From a bacterium (GTDB taxonomy: Bacteria > Zhuqueibacterota > Zhuqueibacteria > Residuimicrobiales > Residuimicrobiaceae), in NCBI GenBank assembly GCA_012523655.1, contig JAAYTV010000490.1, positions 1 to 5,073 on the forward strand: DNA of 5,073 nt. Direction: 5' to 3'. Under the pieces are notes generated by a model. It had not been told where the DNA came from. It did no database searches and worked only from the letters and a program-made list of their open reading frames with translations. This document shows, in pieces, positions 1 through 5,073 of the stretch. Position 1 is the stretch's first letter; each line of letters starts with the position of its first letter. Both the position numbers and the translations under genes were made by a program.

Positions 1-1067
1 AGGAAGTGAAAGAATCCCCGCGTCCGTCTTCTTCTGCCGACCAATCCGCCGCATCCGCCCGGCCAAAGCTGTTGAGCACCACGCAGTACGATTTCGTCCC
101 CGGCGACCGGATTCTCTTTTTCGATGATTTCTCCCAGGATGCGGTCGGCGACTTTCCCGCCCTGTGGACCTCCAACGGCAGCGGCGAGGTCAAGACGGTC
201 AACATCGCTTCCGGCACATGGTTTCATATGAACGGTGAGGATGCCGTTTATTGCTATGGCAAAAAGATCGATTTTCCCGATAACTTTATCATCGAATTCG
301 ATGTTATCCCTGACGAGGAGTACACCCACGGCGCGACCCTGACGCTCTACGGCGACAATCCCGAAGAACCGATGGAACTGAACAGCGACCTTTATCCCGG
401 CACAGCCGGACTGCACATCACCATGAAAAAAGAGGGCTGGGAGACAAAAGGTTACGCCGGCGCGGATGAGGCTTGGCTCGAGGGGCAGGCGGTCAGAAAT
501 CCGCTTCGTCCCGAACAGGTCAACCATGTCATCATCTGGGTGCAGCAGAGAAGGGTGCGGATCTATCACCAGGGCGCCAAAGTCCTTGACGTTCCGACCA
601 ACATCCATTCAGGCGTGACATTCGACCGGTTGCGTTTCTCCGGCTGGGATGCAGGAAGCTGCCCGATGATCACCAACCTGCAGATCACCACGGCTTCGCC
701 CGACACCCGCAGCCAGCTGCTCACAGAGGGCAGGCTGATCACCTACGGCATCACCTTTGACATTAACAAGGCCGAGATCATGCCCGAGTCCTATGGCACG
801 CTGAGGAGCATCGCCGATGTGCTCAGGGAGCATCCGGGCGTGAACGTCAGAATCGTCGGTCATACGGACAGCGACGGCGATGATAGCACCAACCTTGCCC
901 TGTCGAAGCGGCGGGCGGAATCAGTCAAGAGCGAACTGATCAACACGTTCAGCATTGAAGCAGCGCGCATGGAGACCGAGGGCGCTGGTGAAAGCCAGCC
1001 TGTCGCAGCCAACGACACCTCTGTCACTAAGGCCAAGAACCGCAGGGTGGAATTCATTAAAAAGTAG
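1..1067 (+). CDS. OmpA-family protein with N-terminal jelly-roll-like domain (5' end missing)
   Basis: This is probably a cell-envelope protein that holds the outer membrane or a surface structure to peptidoglycan. Residues are numbered from the GTG at position 6. Residues 247-353 form a standard OmpA C-terminal domain: the strand YGITFDINKAEI, the GHTDSDG loop with Asp288, the LSKRRAESV helix with the conserved arginine, and a closing NRRVEFI. The Asp and Arg match the residues that bind diaminopimelate in OmpA/Pal. Residues 28-230 are rich in beta-strand and aromatic residues, opening with FFDDFSQDAVGDFPALW; this resembles concanavalin-like/LamG-type folds found before OmpA domains in Bacteroidota-type proteins. 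The frame is open to the left edge, no signal peptide is visible, and the GTG has no room for a ribosome binding site, so the true start lies upstream. Residues 4-20 are a Ser/Ala/Pro-rich linker. The stop TAG at 1065-1067 is followed at once by a terminator. The OmpA domain is certain; the function of the N-terminal part is inferred. Confidence 0.9.
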   Translation, partial: EVKESPRPSSSADQSAASARPKLLSTTQYDFVPGDRILFFDDFSQDAVGDFPALWTSNGSGEVKTVNIASGTWFHMNGEDAVYCYGKKIDFPDNFIIEFDVIPDEEYTHGATLTLYGDNPEEPMELNSDLYPGTAGLHITMKKEGWETKGYAGADEAWLEGQAVRNPLRPEQVNHVIIWVQQRRVRIYHQGAKVLDVPTNIHSGVTFDRLRFSGWDAGSCPMITNLQITTASPDTRSQLLTEGRLITYGITFDINKAEIMPESYGTLRSIADVLREHPGVNVRIVGHTDSDGDDSTNLALSKRRAESVKSELINTFSIEAARMETEGAGESQPVAANDTSVTKAKNRRVEFIKK

Positions 1068-1070
1068 CAA

Positions 1071-1101
1071 AAAGGCGGCCCTGGCTCAAGGGGCCGCCTT
1101 T
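1071..1101. terminator. Bidirectional intrinsic terminator between convergent genes
   Basis: The arms AAAGGCGGCCC (1071-1081) and GGGCCGCCTTT (1091-1101) form a perfect 11-bp stem with a 9-nt loop. On the + strand the stem is followed by a T-rich tail (TTTGTTTCTT), 3 nt after the OmpA-family stop. On the - strand the tail is CCTTTTTGCTAC, and the hairpin lies 38 nt past the phosphoesterase stop. Position and symmetry fit termination of both transcripts. Confidence 0.9.
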
Positions 1102-1139
1102 GTTTCTTCCTGCGTCAGAGATCAGAACGTACTGAGCCG

Positions 1140-3641
1140 TTACCTGAGCAACACGCCGCTCCTGATCGGCGCGGGCATGGGAACGTCGCCTTTCAGCGCC
1201 AGCCAGAGGATCTCGTTCAGCTCGTCAAAATCGGCCAGGTCATAATCCGACCAGTCCAACAAGGCCGAGCGGCGCGCGCCTTCTCCTTCGGCCGGATTTT
1301 TCGCCATCAGATCGACGCGGCTGGCCTCGTGAATAAAAGGCGTCAGAGTCGGCGTTGTCGTAAAGACGTTGCAGAGCGGTGTGGCCAGTTGATCGTATTG
1401 GGTCATGGGCGGCAGGCCGAGGATGAGCTCCATGGTGCGCACCATGGAGACTGTGGTATACATGGTGCTGTCGACGATGCCGCCCCGCTTGACCCAGGGG
1501 GAATAGACCAGCCCCACGGTGCGGCGCGAGTCCACATGGTCCGGACCGTTTTGCGCATCGTCCTCGATGACAAAGATGGCCGTTTCCGGCCAGAATTTCG
1601 ACTTGCTCACCGCCTCGACGATCATGCCCAGAGCCAGATCGTTGGAGGCGACGCAGGCGATGGGAGTGAACCGGCCGGCGGTGAGTCCGTCGGTATGATT
1701 CTCGCCGAGGGACATGACCATGTAATTCCACCATGCGCCCCTGTTCTCCGCTTCGTGCAATTCCCGAATAAAGACCTCCGCCAGTTTGGGATCGCGCTGG
1801 CGTCCACCCGGGACCGTTTTCAGCTTGAGCCACTCTTCACTGTAATGATCGCGCAACCCGGACGCGCCGATGAATTGCGGCTCGGCGTCGGGCGAAGAGA
1901 GGAAGGAAGCGAATTCGCCATAACTGCGAAAGCTTTTTCCGTGCTTGCGGCAATTGTCCCAGAGATAACCGGCGGGGGAAGAGGTCAGCCGTTCATCCGC
2001 GTTCGGTTGGCCCCGCCGGCTGTAACTGCTGATCCAGGCCTTTTGGGTGTAATCGGTCACATAGGCGGCGTTCGACCACTGATGGCCGTCCTGGGAGACC
2101 TCGCCGTTGGCGTAAAGATTGTCGAGGATCACGGTCTCCCGAGCCATCTTGTGACCGTTCGGCGTCACCTCTTCGCCGAAGAGAACCAGGTTGGGATCTC
2201 CATTGCCCTTGCCGAGATCGCCAAAGACCTGATCATAGGTCCGGTTTTCGCGGATGATGTAAAGTACGTGTTTGATTTTGGGAAACACCTCTTTGATGAT
2301 CTTTTCGCTGTGCGCTTGGTCGACCTGTGCGAAAGGATCGGGAAAATTGCTTTTAACCTGCGCGGTGTAAGCCGCCAGTTGCTCGCGATCCGGCACATCG
2401 ATCACCGAGAATACGCTCTGCAACTGCGAAGCGACATAGTCATAAGGCCGGGTCGGATCCGGCGCACTCCTTTTAAAGGGGGTGACAGCCGGGAAATTAG
2501 CGCGCAGATTCATGCCCCCCTTGCCGGTAGCGACGTAGAGCTTTTGGCCGTCTGGAGAAACGGCGACGGCGCTGGGATACCAACCGGTGGGAATGAATCC
2601 CAACACCGCCGATTCGCCCGGGCGGCTGATGTCGATCACGGCGATGCTGTTGTTGTCGGCGTTGGCCGCATACAGCCGTCGGCCGTCTTTGCTGACCGCC
2701 AGCGCCACCGGCGTGGCGCCGACCAGATCTCTAGGATTGATCGAAGTGCGTATGGTCTCTATCACTCTGGCGTTGCTGATCACGCTTACGCTATTGGAGC
2801 CACTGTTGGCCACGAACAGACGGCCGTCCGGCGACCAGAGCAGATCGTTGGGATGATGGCCGACCTTTACTCGGTGGGTTTCCTCCATGGATTCGGCGTC
2901 GAGCAGGCTTACCGATTCTTCCCCCCAGTTCGAAACCGCCAAGGTTTTGCCGTCCGGCGACGGTGCTGCGCCATAGGGACGGTAGCCCACCTGGGCAAAG
3001 GTCTGCAGCTTGAAATCCGGGCCGCTCAGACGATAGACCGTGTCGTTGTTGATGTTGACGACATAGAGCGTCCCATCGTTCCCCAGGGCGACGCCGGAGA
3101 TGAACCGCTCTTCATCGGTCAGCCCCTCAATCGCCGGTGCAGGTAATAGTTCGAGCCGGTCGTCTTTTACGCTGAGCCGCGAAATCGGGTTTTTCAAATA
3201 GTCCAGCAGCGCTTCACTGACGCCGAATTGAACCGCCGCGCTGCTGAACCGTTCTGTCACCGGTCCTCCGCCGGATACGAACAGCTCGCGGCGCGAGGGA
3301 TCGAAAGCCATTCCGGTCCAGTTTTTAGCGATGGGGAAGCCGGCGACTATTTTTTCCATTGTCAGATCGATGAGGTTGATGCTGTGATCATGCCATCCGG
3401 CGGTGTTGACAAAAGCCCTTCGGCCGTCCGGGCTGACGATGATCCTCATGGCCATGTCCCCGGGAAGCGGCAGAGGCCGGCCGGCCGGAGAGATACGCCA
3501 GGTGTTGGGCAGAGTGGCGGATTTGCCGTCCGCCGCCGTGCCGGGGCGCAGGATCCCCTGTCGGGGGCCGGCGCAGTGGGTAAGCAGCAGAGAGGCAATT
3601 ACCCCTATATAAATGGGCGCATGGGTCACTATTTTTCTCAT
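1140..3641 (-). CDS. Putative lipoprotein: YncE-type beta-propeller fused to alkaline-phosphatase-like phosphoesterase
   Basis: This encodes 833 residues, an exported two-domain protein probably acting in the periplasm or on the cell surface. Residues 1-23 form a signal sequence with a hydrophobic stretch (IYIGVIASLLL) ending at Cys23. Residues ~46-415 are a beta-propeller with repeated SPDG or SKDG blade motifs near 70, 228, 270, 317 and 362, each followed by a strand such as KLYVA or LFVAN. Residues ~457-760 are a phosphoesterase of the phospholipase C/acid phosphatase type: IIRENRTYDQVFG (Glu465, Asn466, Thr468), DGHQWS (His520, Ser523), RSYGEF, SLGENHTDG, and FVIEDDAQNGPDHVD (Asp694, Asp695, His702). 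By analogy with the acid phosphatase AcpA, the Glu-Asn and Asp-Asp pairs should bind metal. The C-terminal part (LPPMTQYDQLATPL, ILWLALKG) is complete. Such proteins are usually annotated as bifunctional YncE family/alkaline phosphatase family proteins; the substrate is unknown. An upstream in-frame ATG at 3683 has no ribosome binding site, so 3641 is preferred. The gene follows the kinase in the same direction after 220 bp. Confidence 0.92.
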   Translation of the reverse strand: MRKIVTHAPIYIGVIASLLLTHCAGPRQGILRPGTAADGKSATLPNTWRISPAGRPLPLPGDMAMRIIVSPDGRRAFVNTAGWHDHSINLIDLTMEKIVAGFPIAKNWTGMAFDPSRRELFVSGGGPVTERFSSAAVQFGVSEALLDYLKNPISRLSVKDDRLELLPAPAIEGLTDEERFISGVALGNDGTLYVVNINNDTVYRLSGPDFKLQTFAQVGYRPYGAAPSPDGKTLAVSNWGEESVSLLDAESMEETHRVKVGHHPNDLLWSPDGRLFVANSGSNSVSVISNARVIETIRTSINPRDLVGATPVALAVSKDGRRLYAANADNNSIAVIDISRPGESAVLGFIPTGWYPSAVAVSPDGQKLYVATGKGGMNLRANFPAVTPFKRSAPDPTRPYDYVASQLQSVFSVIDVPDREQLAAYTAQVKSNFPDPFAQVDQAHSEKIIKEVFPKIKHVLYIIRENRTYDQVFGDLGKGNGDPNLVLFGEEVTPNGHKMARETVILDNLYANGEVSQDGHQWSNAAYVTDYTQKAWISSYSRRGQPNADERLTSSPAGYLWDNCRKHGKSFRSYGEFASFLSSPDAEPQFIGASGLRDHYSEEWLKLKTVPGGRQRDPKLAEVFIRELHEAENRGAWWNYMVMSLGENHTDGLTAGRFTPIACVASNDLALGMIVEAVSKSKFWPETAIFVIEDDAQNGPDHVDSRRTVGLVYSPWVKRGGIVDSTMYTTVSMVRTMELILGLPPMTQYDQLATPLCNVFTTTPTLTPFIHEASRVDLMAKNPAEGEGARRSALLDWSDYDLADFDELNEILWLALKGDVPMPAPIRSGVLLR
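3573..3641 (-). other. Signal sequence with atypical lipobox
   Basis: The first 23 codons encode a short basic start (MRK), a hydrophobic core and LLLTHC. Cys23 would be the lipidated residue. The -3 Leu and -2 Thr are acceptable, but the -1 residue is His where Gly, Ala or Ser is normal. No good signal peptidase I site (AxA) is visible nearby, so lipidation at Cys23 is still the best reading. The protein is very likely exported; its lipidation is less sure. Confidence 0.6.
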
Positions 3642-3647
3642 CCTCAG

Positions 3648-3652
3648 CCTCC
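3648..3652 (-). promoter_or_regulatory. Ribosome binding site deciding the start of the propeller-phosphoesterase gene
   Basis: On the - strand GGAGG is followed by 6 nt (CTGAGG) and then ATG at 3641-3639. The alternative upstream ATG at 3683 is preceded by GATTTCGC with no purine-rich stretch. Starting at 3641 also places the charged MRK directly before the hydrophobic core of the signal sequence, as expected. Confidence 0.85.
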
Positions 3653-3670
3653 ATGGGTCATTGGGGAAGG

Positions 3671-3865
3671 TTATTTGAAGCATGCGAAATCATTCATACA
3701 GGATGCGACCGGGCTTGGATGTTCAACACAGCGCGATTCTAGGAACTCGATTCTTCGGTCTGAACGCCCATCGTTTTTTTCCAGGAGTTTTTTCGCAGCC
3801 CGCTTTTCCAGAGACAGGCAGCCGCTGACCACCGCGGTTTTGCGTTGGTGCAGATCAAAGATCAT
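3671..3865 (-). CDS. Doubtful 64-residue frame coupled to the kinase stop
   Basis: I do not recognise this protein. Its ATG (3865-3863) overlaps the kinase TGA as ATGA, a layout typical of translational coupling, and it ends 29 bp before the phosphoesterase start, so it fills the spacer almost exactly. The predicted product is basic in its first half (LEKRAAKKLLEKN), has four cysteines, and has no membrane segment or signal peptide. A response regulator would be expected here, but the usual opening (hydrophobic strand followed by an Asp-Asp pair) is absent and the length is far too short. The purine-rich stretch before the ATG is weak and distant (GGTGGAAA, more than 10 nt away). It may simply be a chance open frame in a non-coding spacer. 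Confidence 0.25.
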   Translation of the reverse strand: MIFDLHQRKTAVVSGCLSLEKRAAKKLLEKNDGRSDRRIEFLESRCVEHPSPVASCMNDFACFK

Positions 3866-3898
3866 GATAGGTTTGTTTCCACCGGGAGAACCGCGGTG
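3830..3898. repeat. Inverted pair CACCGCGGTT / AACCGCGGTG around the kinase stop
   Basis: The arms 3830-3839 and 3889-3898 are exact reverse complements. They can be extended by a G-T wobble and one further pair, and are separated by 49 nt that include the kinase stop codon. Each arm also contains the self-palindromic ACCGCGGT, so the pair can be read as a long-looped hairpin in RNA or as two copies of an 8-bp palindromic site. No T-run follows on the - strand, so it is not a standard terminator. It may be chance in GC-rich DNA. Confidence 0.35.
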
Positions 3899-5073
3899 AG
3901 CCTGGCGCCTTGCCCCGGTTCACTCATCAGGGAAAAGCGCCCTCCGTGCAATCGCACCCGTTCTTCCATATTGCGCAAGCCATGATGCGCGCTGCCGCTC
4001 GTCGCCTTGGCTGCGGCCGTGTTAAATCCACAGCCGTCATCTTCTATGGTGAGTGAGACCTGTCCGGCCTGGTTTTCAACATGTATCCGCACCCGTCTGG
4101 CTTTCGCGTGCTTGAAAATATTGGTCAGGGCTTCCTGGGTTACGCGAAACAGAACGGTCTCTACGCTCGATCCCTTGATCGGATCGAGGCCGTTTGCGCT
4201 GAAAGAGACATCGAGGTTCCATTTATCTTGATATTTTCTCAGTTGGTCCTGTATCGCGACCTCCAGGCCAAAGTCATCGAGAATGGACGGACGTAAATCG
4301 TAGCAGATGTTCTGCGCCAGAGTGATCAACTCCTTGATCGTCGTCTCTGCGTTGATCAGGGCTGCCGGCGGGTCGCCCTGACCGGCAAAGCTGTTCACTA
4401 CCGCGGCCAATTCATACTGCAGGGCGGTCAAATGCTGCCCCAGCGAATCATGGATATCCCGCGCGATGCGGCGACGCTCCTTCTCCTGGATTTCCGCCAT
4501 ACGCAAGGACATGTTGCGCAGGTCATCGTACATCGCCACCTGCTCGGTGACATCGATGTTCACGCCCACCAAACCGATCAACTGATCGTCTTCGGTTAGA
4601 ACCGGACTCAGGGTGGCGATATAAGACAAAGTATTCCTATCCCGAACAAAGGAAAAGGAGGTCTGCGCCGTGGTCCGGGTTTTAACCACTTGAGCGGCCA
4701 AATCCTTCAGGCGTTGAGCCGGCCCGGGATCCTTTATCACCTCCTCGATCGTGCGGCCGAAACAGGAACCCCACACCTCGTGAAAAGCGGCGTTGGCCTC
4801 GCCGTATCGCCCGTTGAGGTCGAGGCTGTAAACCTCATAGCGAATGGCGCTGAACAGCGTGCGATAGCGCGCCTCGCTGATGCGCAATTTTTCTTCCATT
4901 CGTTTCCGCTCGGTAATGTCGCGGCACTGGCAGACCGCACCGATGATGCGGCCGTCCTGTTCAATGTAGCTGTCCACGATGGCCTGCGCCAGTTCGGCGC
5001 CGTCCATGGAGGGGTCATCAGCCAATGATTGTAAAAAGCTGGCATACGCCCAGCCCAGCGCCGGTTCGGTTTC
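3862..5073 (-). CDS. PAS-containing HisKA_3 sensor histidine kinase (5' end missing)
   Basis: This is the C-terminal 403 residues of a two-component sensor kinase of the NarX/DesK-like class. Residues are counted from the right edge. Residues ~41-60 are only the last strand and exit helix of a PAS domain (GRIIGAVCQC, DITERKRMEEKL). Residues ~66-176 are a complete PAS domain ending GLVGVNIDVTEQ. The dimerisation/phosphorylation helix (~193-222) carries ERRRIARDIHDSLGQ, with phospho-acceptor His208 (codon 4450-4452) and a DxxxQ motif (Asp209, Gln213) known in NarX-type kinases for phosphatase activity. The HATPase domain (~304-398) has the N-box EALTNIFKHA (Asn318), DDGCGF, GLRNMEERVRLHGG and GQGARLTAVLP, so catalytic parts are intact. 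No transmembrane segment is visible, so this portion is cytoplasmic. No partner response regulator lies downstream. The frame is open to the edge, so the true start is not in the window; residues 1-36 resemble another family (see separate entry). Confidence 0.9.
   Translation of the reverse strand, partial: ETEPALGWAYASFLQSLADDPSMDGAELAQAIVDSYIEQDGRIIGAVCQCRDITERKRMEEKLRISEARYRTLFSAIRYEVYSLDLNGRYGEANAAFHEVWGSCFGRTIEEVIKDPGPAQRLKDLAAQVVKTRTTAQTSFSFVRDRNTLSYIATLSPVLTEDDQLIGLVGVNIDVTEQVAMYDDLRNMSLRMAEIQEKERRRIARDIHDSLGQHLTALQYELAAVVNSFAGQGDPPAALINAETTIKELITLAQNICYDLRPSILDDFGLEVAIQDQLRKYQDKWNLDVSFSANGLDPIKGSSVETVLFRVTQEALTNIFKHAKARRVRIHVENQAGQVSLTIEDDGCGFNTAAAKATSGSAHHGLRNMEERVRLHGGRFSLMSEPGQGARLTAVLPVETNLS
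4966..5073 (-). other. Clostripain (C11 peptidase)-like segment at the start of the kinase frame
   Basis: The 36 residues entering from the right edge read ETEPALGWAYASFLQSL, then ADDPSMDGAELAQAIVDSY. From memory of the family, this matches the C-terminal region of clostripain-type C11 peptidases, where a substrate-loop motif of the type E-T-x-P-x-x-G-W-x-Y is followed by a helix, N/D-P-x-M, and E-L-x-x-x-IVD-x-Y. It does not resemble the PAS core that should precede GRIIGAVCQC. Only this fragment is visible and the catalytic His/Cys part would lie further upstream, so the assignment rests on a short motif. Confidence 0.55.

Noticed and set aside
1240..1833. A 197-codon - strand frame inside the phosphoesterase gene
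   Set aside because: It is a +1-type shadow of the phosphoesterase domain; the real frame carries all conserved motifs without a break, so there is no frameshift.
1329..3146. A 605-codon open frame on the + strand, antisense to the propeller-phosphoesterase gene
   Set aside because: It lies wholly within a well-supported gene on the other strand. Its translation is rich in Arg, His, Gly and Asp with no recognisable motif, as expected when a GC-rich gene is read in the opposite direction.
3693..3726. A possible -35 (TTGAAC) and -10 (TATGAA) upstream of the lipoprotein gene on the - strand
   Set aside because: The spacer is 22 nt, too long for a standard promoter, and the lineage may not use this consensus; I saw no better pair.
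3772..3792. Two T-runs on the + strand in the spacer, suggesting a terminator
   Set aside because: No convincing stem precedes them and no + strand gene ends here. On the - strand they are A-runs inside the small frame.
3228..3899. A 223-codon + strand frame covering the spacer and both flanking gene ends
   Set aside because: It is mostly antisense to the lipoprotein gene start and the kinase end, has no recognisable domain, and its composition looks non-coding.
5005..5007. In-frame ATG as a true start of the kinase
   Set aside because: It lies inside the clostripain-like segment, the sequence before it is pyrimidine-rich on the coding strand with no ribosome binding site, and the frame is open to the edge.

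Overview
The window looks like a piece of a moderately GC-rich genome from a Gram-negative bacterium. Three things point to the FCB side of the tree (Bacteroidota, Calditrichota, KSB1-like lineages), probably an environmental genome: an OmpA-type peptidoglycan-binding protein with a jelly-roll-like N-terminal part, a large putative surface lipoprotein, and a PAS/HisKA_3 sensor kinase. The lineage is an inference from protein style; no rRNA or other marker is present.

Layout: (1) On the + strand, from the left edge to 1067, lies the 3' part of an OmpA-family protein whose N-terminus is outside the window. (2) A perfect 11-bp hairpin at 1071-1101 sits between two convergent genes and probably terminates both. 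(3) On the - strand, 3641 down to 1140 encodes an 833-residue protein with an N-terminal YVTN/YncE-type beta-propeller and a C-terminal phosphoesterase domain of the alkaline-phosphatase-like superfamily. Its start is placed at 3641, behind a clear GGAGG. (4) From 3642 to 3861 (- strand) is a 220-bp spacer holding one doubtful 64-codon frame that overlaps the kinase stop as ATGA. (5) On the - strand, the right edge (5073) down to 3862 encodes the C-terminal part of a soluble PAS-HisKA_3-HATPase histidine kinase.

The kinase and the propeller-phosphoesterase lie in the same direction and could be co-transcribed, but no response regulator gene follows the kinase. The most unusual spot is the extreme right edge. 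The reading frame entering the kinase does not contain the expected PAS core. About 36 residues that resemble the C-terminal region of clostripain-family (C11) peptidases instead run straight into the last strand of a PAS domain. This may be a real gene fusion or rearrangement, or an assembly chimera. I see no CRISPR array, tRNA, rRNA, insertion sequence or recognisable defence system. Apart from that junction, the region looks like ordinary chromosomal sequence.
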